A stretch of DNA of 42,046 bases from Poteriospumella lacustris (Eukaryota; Sar; Chrysophyceae; Chromulinales; Dinobryaceae), in assembly GCA_008000375.1 (NCBI GenBank), contig SMOI01000274.1:1-42046 (forward strand), written 5' to 3'. The translations under genes were made by a program, and so were the position numbers. How positions within the stretch are numbered: position 1 is the stretch's first letter; each line of letters begins with the position of its first letter. Under the pieces are notes generated by a model. It made no database searches, was not told the DNA's origin, and worked only from the letters and a program-made list of their open reading frames with translations. Positions 1 to 10,365 of the stretch are shown in pieces.

Positions 1-144
1 ACGCAGGACGAGGCGCTGGCGACCGTCGCGGACGCCGACGAGGCCGCCGCCGAGGACAACGTCCTGGCGCAGCTGCGAGAGGAGTTCCCCGACCAGGTCG
101 TCGTGCTGCCCGTCAGCGTCACCGCCGCTTCGCAGCCCGTGTAG
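1..144 (+). CDS. APC permease copy 0, 3' end only (C-terminal 47 residues)
   Basis: The window opens inside an exon whose frame runs to a TAG at 142-144. The 144 bases appear identical to the reverse complement of 24402-24545, the end of permease copy D, so this is a sixth member of the cluster. It belongs to the long-tail subtype, with the acidic stretch and the conserved LREEFPDQVVVLP motif near the C-terminus. Only cytosolic tail is visible; the transporter body lies left of the window. Similarity to copy D continues for about 20 bases past the stop and then ends. Confidence 0.88.
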   Translation, partial: TQDEALATVADADEAAAEDNVLAQLREEFPDQVVVLPVSVTAASQPV

Positions 145-370
145 CCTGCGGGGCCCATCTAGTGCGTGTCAGCGCGTTTGGTTGTCTGCTGTGTCTGTGG
201 CTCATTAACCGCGACGGCCCCTCCCTCAGTCCCTCGACGGTGGCGGAGGAGGGGCGGCTGTCCGCTCTCTCATTCGTTTGTTGTTGTGTTGTCGTTATTG
301 GTTTTGTTGTCGGTGGCTCGTCCGTCGGCGTCGCCCGCCAAGTGGCCGCCTTGGTCGTCGGTGATGCCAG
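145..370. other. 3' flank of copy 0 before the tandem array
   Basis: This stretch is rich in C and T on the + strand and is open in several frames at once, as expected from composition alone. No gene was recognised. It may hold the 3' untranslated region of copy 0. Confidence 0.5.
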
Positions 371-384
371 CCGTTTCGAAACGG
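371..384. promoter_or_regulatory. Palindrome CCGTTTCGAAACGG (array copy 1)
   Basis: This is a perfect 14-base palindrome. The same core recurs in later units of the array and once near SPC24. It could be a protein-binding site, but no function is known from the sequence. Confidence 0.4.
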
Positions 385-1510
385 TCGGAGTGCCACCCCC
401 TCGGCCCCTCGGACGAGACGGCTGCTCTCGTTCGTCGGTCACTCCCCATCTCTTGCCCCCTCGTCCCTTTCTCTGTCCTTTTCGCATTCTCCTTTTCACG
501 TGATCTACCGTTCTGCGACGGTGCGTTCGCAGTGACTCGCTGTTGTGTCGGAGCAGTCGCGTGTCGCGAGGTGGCGGTCGCGGGTATCTCTGGTCGTTTG
601 GTCGGTTGCGACGCGCCGCTGTCTCGGTCCGCACGGACAGGCGGCGGCGCGGAAATCGAAACGGCAGCATACCCGGTCCGGCCCTCTCGCGAGCGGGCTG
701 CGACGGCGTCTCCGTCAGTGGTTGGTGCAGTCGATTCGTTCTGTCAGTGGGGCCGTCGCCTCCTCTCCCACCTCGCGTGTCTGTCTCTTTCCTTCTGCCT
801 CGCGCCTCCTGCCGCAGTGGTTCGTTGTGTAGTGATTCGTTCCGGGCGACATTGCCTCCGCCCTCCTCTGTCTCTCTCGTCCCCATCTCCTCAGCCGCTC
901 TCCGTCGTGTTGTTAGCTATTAGACTGCTGTGTACCTCGTCAGTGTCCGTTGATGCTGCCTCCCACCTCCCACGTCACCTCCCACTTCATGGTGGTCGTC
1001 ATATATGATTCGTTGTCTATTGCCTCTGTCGCTGTCTGCGTATTGCTTTCCCGTTCGCCGGGCCCCAGTGCGGGTCCGCGCGTCCCGTTCGTCGCTGTGC
1101 GGCGCTGTCCGTCTCCAGCGCCGGTCGGTTCGTTATTATGTTACCCGGCGGTGCCGCGCTCTCTGCCCAGTGCGCGTTGCCGTCATCTGTTGCGGCGGCA
1201 GGCGCAGTCCGTGTCCTGGCCGCCCGTGTCCGCTCGCTCTCAGCGCTGCTCACTAACCGCTGCTCCGCCGTCGTCGCCAGAGGCGTCGCGGCGCCAGCGT
1301 CTGTCACCGCCATCTCGTCGCCCCACGTGGCTCTCTCGTTCGTTTCACTTTCGCTCATTCGGTCGCGCCCACGCAACCCTCTCCCTCTGCATCGTCGTTA
1401 CGGCGGCTCGCTCCGCGTCTCTCCTTCCGCCTCTCCTGTGCACCTCCCGTTGCTACAGCCGCTCCGCCGTCGTTGTCGCTAGTGTGTCGGTTGGGGGTGG
1501 CGGAGAGCGA

Positions 1511-1526
1511 ACCGTTTCGAAACGGT
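1511..1526. promoter_or_regulatory. Palindrome ACCGTTTCGAAACGGT (array copy 2)
   Basis: This is a perfect 16-base palindrome and recurs exactly at 2665-2680. In the next unit, near 3829-3842, it has decayed to ACCGTTTCAAAGCGAT. Confidence 0.4.
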
Positions 1527-2664
1527 CGTCGGAGGTGCGCGGGCCGATCGGTCCTCGGCGATCGTCCTCGGCGATCGGCTCTTCATCCCCATCTCCTCCC
1601 CCCTCGTCCCTTTCTCTGTCCTTTTCGCATTCTCCTTTTCACGTGATCTACCAGGCGCCCGTCCTCCGGCGACGGTGCGTTCGCAATGACTCGCTGTTGT
1701 GTCGGAGCAGTCGCGTGTCGCGAGGTGGCGGTCGCGGGTATCTCTGGTCGTTTGGTCGGTTGCGACGCGCCGCTGTCTCGGTCCGCACGGACAGGCGGCG
1801 GCGCGGAAATCGAAACGGCAGCATACCCGGTCCGGCCCTCTCGCGAGCGGGCTGCGACGGCGTCTCCGTCAGTGGTTGGTGCAGTCGATTCGTTCTGTCA
1901 GTGGGGCCGTCGCCTCCTCTCCCACCTCGCGTGTCTGTCTCTTTCCTTCTGCCTCGCGCCTCCTGCCGCAGTGGTTCGTTGTGTAGTGATTCGTTCCGGG
2001 CGACATTGCCTCCGCCCTCCTCTGTCTCTCTCGTCCCCATCTCCTCAGCCGCTCTCCGTCGTGTTGTTAGCTATTAGACTGCTGTGTACCTCGTCAGTGT
2101 CCGTTGATGCTGCCTCCCACCTCCCACGTCACCTCCCACTTCATGGTGGTCGTCATATATGATTCGTTGTCTATTGCCTCTGTCGCTGTCTGCGTATTGC
2201 TTTCCCGTTCGCCGGGCCCCAGTGCGGGTCCGCGCGTCCCGTTCGTCGCTGTGCGGCGCTGTCCGTCTCCAGCGCCGGTCGGTTCGTTATTATGTTACCC
2301 GGCGGTGCCGCGCTCTCTGCCCAGTGCGCGTTGCCGTCATCTGTTGCGGCGGCAGGCGCAGTCCGTGTCCTGGCCGCCCGTGTCCGCTCGCTCTCAGCGC
2401 TGCTCACTAACCGCTGCTCCGCCGTCGTCGCCAGAGGCGTCGCGGCGCCAGCGTCTGTCACCGCCATCTCGTCGCCCCACGTGGCTCTCTCGTTCGTTTC
2501 ACTTTCGCTCATTCGGTCGCGCCCACGCAACCCTCTCCCTCTGCATCGTCGTTACGGCGGCTCGCTCCGCGTCTCTCCTTCCGCCTCTCCTGTGCACCTC
2601 CCGTTGCTACAGCCGCTCCGCCGTCGTTGTCGCTAGTGTGTCGGTTGGGGGTGGCGGAGAGCGA

Positions 2665-2680
2665 ACCGTTTCGAAACGGT
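2665..2680. promoter_or_regulatory. Palindrome ACCGTTTCGAAACGGT (array copy 3)
   Basis: This is an exact copy of the 1511-1526 palindrome, one repeat period downstream. Confidence 0.4.
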
Positions 2681-4860
2681 CGTCGGAGGTGCGCGGGCCG
2701 ATCGGTCCTCGGCGATCGTCCTCGGCGATCGGCTCTTCATCCCCATCTCCTCCCCCCTCGTCCCTTTCTCTGTCCTTTTCGCATTCTCCTTTTCACGTGA
2801 TCTACCAGGCGCCCGTCCTCCGGCGACGGTGCGTTCGCAATGACTCGCTGTTGTGTCGGAGCAGTCGCGTGTCGCGAGGTGGCGGTCGCGGGTATCTCTG
2901 GTCGTTTGGTCGGTTGCGACGCGCCGCTGTCTCGGTCCGCACGGACAGGCGGCGGCGCGGAAATCGAAACGGCAGCATACCCGGTCCGGCCCTCTCGCGA
3001 GCGGGCTGCGACGGCGTCTCCGTCAGTGGTTGGTGTAGTCGATTCGTTCTGTCAGTGGGGCCGTCGCCTCCTCTCCCACCTCGCGTGTCTGTCTCTTTCC
3101 TTCTGCCTCGCGCCTCCTGCCGCAGTGGTTCGTTGTGTAGTGATTCGTTCCGGGCGACATTGCCTCCGCCCTCCTCTGTCTCTCTCGTCCCCATCTCCTC
3201 AGCCGCTCTCCGTCGTGTTGTTAGCTATTAGACTGCTGTGTACCTCGTCAGTGTCCGTTGATGCTGCCTCCCACCTCCCACGTCACCTCCCACTTCATGG
3301 TGGTCGTCATATATGATTCGTTGTCTATTGCCTCTGTCGCTGTCTGCGTATTGCTTTCCCGTTCGCCGGGCCCCAGTGCGGGTCCGCGCGTCCCGTTCGT
3401 CGCTGTGCGGCGCTGTCCGTCTCCAGCGCCGGTCGGTTCGTTATTATGTTACCCGGCGGTGCCGCGCTCTCTGCCCAGTGCGCGTTGCCGTCATCTGTTG
3501 CGGCGGCAGGCGCAGTCCGTGTCCTGGCCGCCCGTGTCCGCTCGCTCTCAGCGCTGCTCACTAACCGCTGCTCCGCCGTCGTCGCCAGAGGCGTCGCGGC
3601 GCCAGCGTCTGTCACCGTCATCTCGTCGCCCCACGTGGCCCTCTCGTTCGTTTCCGTGTTGCTCATTCGTTGTGCCCACGCAGCCCTCTCCCTCTGCATC
3701 GTCGTCACGGCGGCTCGCCTCGTGTCTCTCCTTCCGTCTCTCCTCTGCACCTCCCATTGTTATCGCCGCTCCGTCGTCGTTGTCGCTGGGTCTCGATGAG
3801 TGTGTCGCTTGAGGGTGGCGGAGAGCGAACCGTTTCAAAGCGATCGTCGGAGGTGCGCAGGCCGCCATCGGTCCTCGGTCCTCGGCCCTCCTCAGTCGGC
3901 TCTTCATCCCCATCTCCTCCCCCCTCGTCGCTTTCTTTGTCCTTTTCGCATTCTCCTGTTCACGTGATCTATCAGGCGCCCGCCCTCCGGCAACGGTGCG
4001 TTCGCAGTGTCTCGCTGTTGTGTCGGAGCAACCGCGTGTCGCGAGGTGGCGGTCGCGGGTATCTCTGGTCGTTTGGTCGGTTGCGACGCGCCGCTGTCTC
4101 GGTCCGCACGGACAGGCGGCGGCGCGGAAATCGAAACGGCAGCATACCCGGTCCGGCCCTCTCGCGAGCGGGCTGCGACGGCGTCTCCGTCAGTGGTTGG
4201 TGCAGTCGATTCGTTCTGTCAGTGGGGCCGTCGCCTCCTCTCCCACCTCGCGTGTCTGTCTCTTTCCTTCTGCCTCGCGCCTCCTGCCGCAGCTCAGGGC
4301 CATCTCTGCTCGGTGGGCGGCGTTGGCGCTTCTGCTTCGATCGCTCTGAGGTCGTTTGGCCTCGGCGGCGAGTCGTGGCTCAGTGTCCGGTCGACCGCCC
4401 CCGCCCACGTGACGTGGGTCTGTGGCGGCCGTCGTATGTGGTTTCGTCCTGTCTCTGTCTCTATCACGTTTGATTTGTTGTCTATTACCTCCGTCGCTGT
4501 CTGCGTATTGCTTTCCCGTTCGCCGGGCCCCGGTGCGGGTCCGCGCGTCCAGTTCGTCGCTGTGCGGCGCTGTCCGTCTCCAGCGCCGGTCGGTTCGTTA
4601 TTATGTTACCCGGCGGTGCCGCGCTCTCTGCCCAGTGCGCGTTGCCGTCATCTGTTGCGGCGGCAGGCGCAGTCCGTGTCCTGGCCGCCCGTGTCCGCTC
4701 GCTCTCAGCGCTGCTCACTAACCGCTGCTCCGCCGTCGTCGCCAGAGGCGTCGCGGCGCCAGCGTCTGTCACCGTCATCTCGTCGCCCCACGTGGCTCTC
4801 TCGTTCGTTTCAGTTTTACTCATTCGTTGCGCCCACGCAGCCCTCTCCCTCTGCATCGTT

Positions 4861-5704
4861 CTCTGGCGGGTGGGCCGCCCCCACTCGCCCCCTGTCTCTC
4901 TCGCCCTGTCGCTGTCCCATCTTCGCCTCACCAGCCTCCCTCCCGCTCGGGTGTCGTAGCCAGCCTCGTCGTCGTCTCCGTGAGTTCCAACAGACCGCGC
5001 CCTCCAACTGCCCCCCACCCTCTCGACAGCGCCCGATCTGCCCCTCGGCTCCCCCGTGTCGATGTCAACGGCTCGTCTCGTTTTTGTCCCGTGTCTGGCG
5101 CATTAGGCGTCTCCTCGTTGCTGCGCATCTCTGAGCGTCTCTGAGCGTCGCTTTCTGTCGTTGTCTTTGTCCTTTTCGGTGCTGCGCTGGAACCGCCCGT
5201 CGGTCCGGCGCAGAGCCGCCGGTTTCATCTGTTTGGCCGCCTCCTGCGGCCGTCTCCTGCGGCCGTCTCTGCCCCTCTCAGCGGCCGTCTGTCCTCAGCC
5301 TCGCTCACTGACTCGGCCCCTTCGCAGTTTGTAGTCGCCCTCGCCGTTCGTCGGCTTCGCGGGGTGTTCTGCGGCGGAGCCGCTTGTGTCGGTGCGCTAT
5401 CGTCGCCTGCAGCGATCGCCGCCGTCGCATCGTAATTAGTTACCAACCCTTTCCCTGTCCATGGCTCACGGCGCCAGTCCTTTGCTTCAGGTTCGCCAAA
5501 CAGCAGCGCTGCGGAGCGAACCCCGTTCTGAAACCGCCGACGATCGAGCCGGAGTCCCGGATATCTTGTGGCCGCTAGGTCGTGTTTCCGGGTATCTTGG
5601 CTGCTGGGAACGCGACCGTCGCGACGTCGCCACGGTCGCCTCCCAGCCGCTCGGCAGATTCTCCCTGTCGCCACATCTGATTACACCCTCTCTCCAGCGG
5701 TACA
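4861..5704. other. Spacer between the array and the zinc-finger gene
   Basis: The stretch is pyrimidine-rich to about 5370 and then more mixed. A short direct repeat of CCTGCGGCCGTCT lies near 5245-5275. No gene was recognised. The part next to 5705 presumably holds the promoter and 5' untranslated region of the following gene, but no clear core element is visible. Confidence 0.5.
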
Positions 5705-7504
5705 ATGCCCCAGTGTACCGCACCTGGGTGTTCCTTCTTCGCCCCCGAAGGTGGGGTTTACTGCTCGAAGCACTTCAACGAGCTCGCCACGCCGCAGGAA
5801 AAGGCGGAGCAACAGCGGCGGCTGACCGAAGGCAAGCAGCAGGTGGAGGACGCACGGCGCGCCTTCGATACTGTCCTGGCAGGTCCTGTGGAGGCAGCGA
5901 AAGCAGCGTGGTCTGCGGTTTGTGCGATGCCGGGGTTTCGGGCCTCGTGGGTGTCGGACGAGATCACGCGCTGTGCGCGGACTGGCCAGACCAACCAACT
6001 GGCCCTGTGGTGCCTGGAGGAGGGCGATTACGTGCTCGACGGCAAGCAAGTCTTTGAGCACAAGGGGCTGCGGCCGCTGCTGGCGTATCTGCAGGCGATC
6101 GTGTGTCAGTGGGGCAACCTCGACTCCGCGACGAGTCCGCGGCTCGACGTCGTCCTCAGCCACCGCAGCATGGTGCCCTGGTCCGCCGAGGCGAACCCGA
6201 ACGGGTCCATCCCCGCGACCATCCTCGGCGACGCGCTGTATGGCCTGTACCACGTAAACGGGCCCAACGCGAAGCTGGCGGTCGTCCAGCGGCTGCTGCC
6301 CTTCGTCAAGATCGACAAGGACCTCATCGACAAGGCGCGCTTCACCTGCAAGAAGCCCGCCAACGTCCCGACGCCAGAGAAGCTGGCGATCGTGAAGCTC
6401 ATCGAGGACGCCGCGAAGGAGCGACGCGCCGGCAAATCCGACGCGCAGCGCGCGCAGGAGGAGGCCGCGCAGGCCGCCGCGTTGGCCGCCGAGGCCGCCG
6501 CCCTCGACGCAGCCCTCGCCGACGCGTCGTGTCGCTTCGTGGCGCAGGTGGCCATCGACGGCATCCCCCAGCGACTGGACGTGTGGACCTGCGGCGCCTA
6601 CGCGACGCGCTGTCGCCACGTCAACGCAGCAGCGTCCCCCGACGACACCGCTGCAGCTGCCCCCGCCGACGACGCGGTGGTCGTCGACCACGAGGCGCAC
6701 GCCACCTGTCCACAGATTCAGAGTCTGCGTCGCCGCTGCGTCCGCGCGACGCTGTCGGCGCAGCGGTGGCAGCCGCAGCATCAGACGCAGCAGGCGGCGG
6801 CGTACGGCCGCTGGCGGTGCTTCCCCGTCCACCGTGAGGCGCTGCTGACGCAGTTCGGCGTCGCGGCGGAGCAGCTGGCGACGATGACGCCCGCCGATGT
6901 CGTCTCCGCCATCGGCGACGGTGTCCCCGTGCGCACGCCGGCGCAGCGCAAGCGCAGCCGCCCGGACGACGAAATGGTCCTAGTCAAGAAGCTCTGGGCG
7001 CCCGACGGCGACGCGATCTGGTTCCACCCGCGTTGGTACAGCGGCTTCGGCGATGCGGCGGACGCAGAGGCGGCGGACGACGACGACGAACGCCTCGACG
7101 GCTCGACGGGCGTCGATGCGGAGCTGGCGGCGCGGTGCACCGCGACGACGAAGGCGTTTCAGGCGACGCTGCAGCGCGGCACCGCCGGCACGCAGCTGAA
7201 CGCGTACCACATCGGCATGGACGTGTACAGCCCCACCCTGCTGCTCGTCGGCGCTGCGCGCGATGCGGCTGACGGTGGCGACGACGACGCCGCCGATGCG
7301 ATGGCGACGGACGAAACCGCCGCGATGGCGGCCTCTGCCACAGCGCCGCGGGGCGGAGGCGCCGCGGCATCGAAGAAGCGCGGACGAGGCGGCAAGACGG
7401 CGGCCGCAGCGGCGGCGAAGGAGCCGCACGGTGTGGAGCAGGGCGTTGTGGTGCTGCTATACGCCGACAGCGACCAGTCGCACTACGAGGGCGGCTCCAA
7501 CTGA
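5705..7504 (+). CDS. Unknown 599-residue protein with N-terminal A20-like zinc finger
   Basis: A single open frame runs from ATG at 5705 to TGA at 7502-7504, with no intron needed. Residues 4-23 have the spacing C-x4-C-x10-C-x2-H with an FF pair and a CSK turn. This resembles the A20 zinc finger, with the last Cys replaced by His. Residues about 25-60 are charged and helical. Residues about 236-275 form an Ala-rich Arg/Glu coiled coil. Scattered CxxxC and CxH pairs follow. An acidic run EAADDDDE lies near 455-465, and basic patches KRSR (about 415) and KKRGRGGK (about 557) could be nuclear localisation signals. There is no signal peptide or membrane span. I do not recognise the family. A20 fingers often bind ubiquitin, but with the His change that role is only a guess. 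Confidence 0.75.
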   Translation: MPQCTAPGCSFFAPEGGVYCSKHFNELATPQEKAEQQRRLTEGKQQVEDARRAFDTVLAGPVEAAKAAWSAVCAMPGFRASWVSDEITRCARTGQTNQLALWCLEEGDYVLDGKQVFEHKGLRPLLAYLQAIVCQWGNLDSATSPRLDVVLSHRSMVPWSAEANPNGSIPATILGDALYGLYHVNGPNAKLAVVQRLLPFVKIDKDLIDKARFTCKKPANVPTPEKLAIVKLIEDAAKERRAGKSDAQRAQEEAAQAAALAAEAAALDAALADASCRFVAQVAIDGIPQRLDVWTCGAYATRCRHVNAAASPDDTAAAAPADDAVVVDHEAHATCPQIQSLRRRCVRATLSAQRWQPQHQTQQAAAYGRWRCFPVHREALLTQFGVAAEQLATMTPADVVSAIGDGVPVRTPAQRKRSRPDDEMVLVKKLWAPDGDAIWFHPRWYSGFGDAADAEAADDDDERLDGSTGVDAELAARCTATTKAFQATLQRGTAGTQLNAYHIGMDVYSPTLLLVGAARDAADGGDDDAADAMATDETAAMAASATAPRGGGAAASKKRGRGGKTAAAAAAKEPHGVEQGVVVLLYADSDQSHYEGGSN

Positions 7505-7957
7505 GCGCCGCCGCCGCCTGTGGCTCCGCTGGTCTCTGCAGCCGCAGCAGTCGTCGCGTTGAATGTAGTTAAACGCTCACGCCCCTTTGTCCCCGTCCAT
7601 CGTACGGGGCACGGGCCGCGCTGTAGCTGTAGCTGTAGCCGTGACCGTAACCGTAACCGTAACCGTAGTCTAATTTATCGATGAGACGCAGTCGCCTCGT
7701 GTGATAAGACACAGTCGTTGAGGACTTCCTGCGACCGTGGCTGCCGCTCGACGGGGTCAGCAATCGATACGTTCGTTGGCGGTTGGTGGCACGGTCGGTG
7801 GCGTGGTCCCAGAGTCTGCGGTAATCTGTGTCTGTCTGGTCTCGCTCCGCTGGGAACCGTCGACGATCGCGATCATCGCAAATCAACGCGGATCACAACG
7901 AAATCGCCCGGGAAGGGCTCCAGACGAACACGTGCCGCAGCTCCGCCACGCACCAAT
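7505..7957. other. Spacer and 5' flank of the DUF285 gene
   Basis: This is non-coding between two same-strand genes. It holds a hexamer repeat at 7621-7668. The downstream reading frame stays open back to 7718, but the first in-frame ATG is at 7958, so most of this is probably promoter and 5' untranslated region. Confidence 0.5.
7621..7668. repeat. Hexanucleotide array, eight units of CYGTAR
   Basis: Three CTGTAG units are followed by CCGTGA, three CCGTAA and CCGTAG, giving 48 contiguous bases of 6-bp period. It lies in the spacer between the zinc-finger and DUF285 genes. Confidence 0.85.
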
Positions 7958-9682
7958 ATGTCTGGTGAGTCCTTGGGTCCCTGTGTGGATCGATGGCGCC
8001 TCCTCGATTTGTGTCTGTTCCGCGCTGTGCAGCGAGTGGCTCTCCACCTCGCTCTGCCGCCCGCCATCCGCCAATGCATCAAGGACTTCGCCGAGGAGGC
8101 GATCACGGACGAAACTATCCATCGAGCTGTGCGCCAGTGGTGCACGAGCACGACGGCGCTGGACGCCTGCCACTGCTTCGGCCCCATCGGCGACTGGGAC
8201 GTCAGCCGCGTCACCGACATGCAGCGGCTCTTCGAAGGCTGCGCCTCCTTCAACGCCGATCTCTCGCGCTGGAACGTGAGTCGCGTCGTGGATATGTCCT
8301 TCACCTTCGCCGGAGCGGCGCTGTTCAACGGCGCCATCGGCACGTGGGACACGTCGAGCGTCCGCGCGATGGAGGGCACCTTCAACGGCGCGACGGCCTT
8401 CAACCAGTCGCTGGACCGTTGGGACGTGCGCAACGTGACGACGATGGCGCACATGTTCCACGGCGCGGCGGCCTTCCGCGACCATCTGAGCGCCTGGGAC
8501 GTGCGCAACGTGACGACGATGGAGTCGATGTTCGAGGGCGCGACGCTCTTCCTCGGCTGGTCGCCGAGCCCGTGGTGCTACCGCACGGGGCTGGCGAACT
8601 GGCGCGTCGGCCGCGTGACGAACATGGCGGCCATGTTCCGCCACGCGACCTACTTCAACGCGCCGATCGCGACGTGGGACGTGTCGCGCGTGGAGACGAT
8701 GGCGGGCATGTTCGCGCACACGGCGACCTTCAACGTGCCGCTGGGCCGCTGGGACGTGGGCCGCGTCGTCGACCTGTCGACGATGTTCGCGCACGCGGCG
8801 ACCTTCAACCAGCCGATCGAAGCGTGGGACGTGCGCCGCGTGCGCTCCATGCGGGCGATGTTCCACTCGGCGCAGTGGTTCAACCAGCCGCTGGGCCGCT
8901 GGGACGTCAGCGGCGTGGTGGACATGGCGCAGATGTTCGCCTTTCCCCGCGAGCGGCGGCCGCGCCAGTACAGCCCGCAGTCGTCGTTCAACCAGCCGCT
9001 CGACCGCTGGGACGTGCGCAGCGTCGAGGACATGGCAGCGATGTTCGACGAGGCCGTCGCGTTCAACGGCGCGCTACAGCGCTGGGACACGAGTCGCGTG
9101 CGGTCGATGGCGGCGATGTTCCGCGGCGCGGCCGCCTTCAACCAGCCCGTCGGCCACTTCGACGTGCGCTGCGTCGAGTCCATCGCCGCCATGTTTCAGG
9201 GCGCCGCGCACTTCAACCAGCCGCTGCAGCAGTGGCGGCTAGAGCGCGCCGTGGACCTGCGCGCGCTGTTCAGCGACGCGACGGCCTTCAACCAGCCGCT
9301 CGACCGCTGGGCCGTCAGTCGCGTCGAGTCGCTGGCCGCCACGTTCGAAGGCGCCGCGGCCTTCAACCAGCCGCTCGACCGCTGGGACGTGCGCCGCGTC
9401 GTCGACTTCTCGCGCATGTTCCACGGCGCGGCGGCCTTCAACCAGCCGATCGAGACGTGGGCCGTCGCGGCGGACGCGGCTCTCGGCGACATGTTTGTAG
9501 GCGCGCGGCCCATGCGCGTGCACCAGAACGTGCTCGACCCGCGGCAGCCGCGCGCCTTCTTCGTCGGACCCGACGCTCCGCCACCGCCCGCCGAGCCGAA
9601 GTCACGCAGCAGGCGGCCCACCGACGCGTGCAAGGCGACCGAGGACCGCCAGTCGCGCGGGCTGCCGCCGAGACGCAAGTGA
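7958..9682 (+). CDS. BspA-like DUF285 repeat protein, 574 residues
   Basis: The frame runs from ATG at 7958, the first in-frame ATG and with A at -3, to TGA at 9680-9682. After a helical N-terminus (about residues 10-70, with an IHRAVRQWC motif that often precedes these repeats) come about 17 tandem units of 25 residues. The consensus is FNQPLDRWDVSRVTDMAAMF followed by xGAAA. The units cover residues about 72-516, and two are lengthened by inserts (around 8560-8590 and 8940-8985). This matches the DUF285 (PF03382) family of BspA-like surface proteins, known from bacteria and abundant in some algae. No signal peptide or membrane span is visible, so surface location is not supported here. The C-terminus is Pro-rich, then basic (SRSRR, PPRRK). 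The function is unknown; such repeats usually form protein-binding solenoids. Confidence 0.9.
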   Translation: MSGESLGPCVDRWRLLDLCLFRAVQRVALHLALPPAIRQCIKDFAEEAITDETIHRAVRQWCTSTTALDACHCFGPIGDWDVSRVTDMQRLFEGCASFNADLSRWNVSRVVDMSFTFAGAALFNGAIGTWDTSSVRAMEGTFNGATAFNQSLDRWDVRNVTTMAHMFHGAAAFRDHLSAWDVRNVTTMESMFEGATLFLGWSPSPWCYRTGLANWRVGRVTNMAAMFRHATYFNAPIATWDVSRVETMAGMFAHTATFNVPLGRWDVGRVVDLSTMFAHAATFNQPIEAWDVRRVRSMRAMFHSAQWFNQPLGRWDVSGVVDMAQMFAFPRERRPRQYSPQSSFNQPLDRWDVRSVEDMAAMFDEAVAFNGALQRWDTSRVRSMAAMFRGAAAFNQPVGHFDVRCVESIAAMFQGAAHFNQPLQQWRLERAVDLRALFSDATAFNQPLDRWAVSRVESLAATFEGAAAFNQPLDRWDVRRVVDFSRMFHGAAAFNQPIETWAVAADAALGDMFVGARPMRVHQNVLDPRQPRAFFVGPDAPPPPAEPKSRSRRPTDACKATEDRQSRGLPPRRK

Positions 9683-10365
9683 CCCGTGGGCGAGGCGCAC
9701 GCTCAGCGGAGACAGCGCGACGGTCGTCCCCACCGCTGCCGCCGTTCCGCCGCTGAACATGGTCGCTCTGTCGGAGCCGTTTTGCTGGCCACTTCCGCTG
9801 CAGTGGCGAAGACTGCCGCCACCGCGGACCAGTGTGGCGTCACATCGCGGACCAACAAGAGTAGCGCTGCCCGGAGATCTCACCCGACAGTGGACGAAGC
9901 AGCAGCTTCAAGCCCCAGGACCTGGCCCAGCCCCGGCCCTTGCGCAAGTGCCCTGGGGGCGGTCTGAACTTCAGCGAGATCGATCTCAGATCGCGTAGAT
10001 ATGATCGTAAACGTTGTGAGCGCATCACCGACTGCGTCCACTGGGTCACCCGCGTGCTCTTGACAACGACTTCGCGGGGCAGTTCGCTGCCCCGATGTGA
10101 CCGTGCCTTGTGCCTTTCCGTGTAGAAGTTTGTTGTTCGCTCGCCGCTCTCGTGCTCTCGTGCAGAAGAGCACGTCGCTAAGCCCTGTCGTAGCTTGGAA
10201 GAAGGAGCGGCCGTCTGCTCCAATGGGTAGCAGGGCGAGGGATGCATCGTGCGTGCCATTTCACCCGTCAAAACTCATACAATGGTCAGCGCCAGAACGA
10301 CGCACATACTTATGTTACTTACTCACAGACCCACCTCTGACGGCGAGGGATACGTCAGGGCGGCC
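9683..10365. other. Spacer between convergent DUF285 and SPC24 genes
   Basis: This is the 3' flank of both neighbours. Open frames here are short and overlapping. No gene or element was recognised. Confidence 0.5.

Larger units (their letters stand above)
371..4860. repeat. Tandem array of a ~1154-bp unit, about 3.8 copies
   Basis: Landmarks recur at a fixed spacing of 1154 bases: the segment at 545 returns at 1699, 2853 and about 4007, and the one at 950 returns at 2104 and 3258. From about 524 to 3600 the copies are almost identical; one visible difference is GCAG against GTAG near 3034. The first copy is offset by small indels upstream of 524. Unit three diverges after about 3630, and in unit four 4291-4440 is replaced by unrelated sequence. 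The unit is pyrimidine-rich on the + strand. Its repeated open frames look like composition, because they occur in several frames and on both strands. It lies wholly in the 3' flank of permease copy 0. Confidence 0.93.

Noticed and set aside
543-5134. Long repeated open frames in the tandem array (for example 375 codons at 950-2077 and again at 2104-3231)
   Set aside because: They occur in several frames and on both strands at the same place, are low-complexity Ser/Arg/Pro-rich and match no family. Pyrimidine-rich, A-poor DNA lacks stops by composition.
7621-7668. Hexamer array as an interstitial telomere
   Set aside because: The CYGTAR unit does not match TTAGGG or other common telomere repeats.
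7718-7957. N-terminal extension of the DUF285 protein to 654 residues
   Set aside because: The extension begins at TTG, contains no in-frame ATG before 7958 and has no conserved character.
7883-9523. Antisense and shifted frames within the DUF285 gene
   Set aside because: They are shadows of the 75-base repeat period of the real gene.
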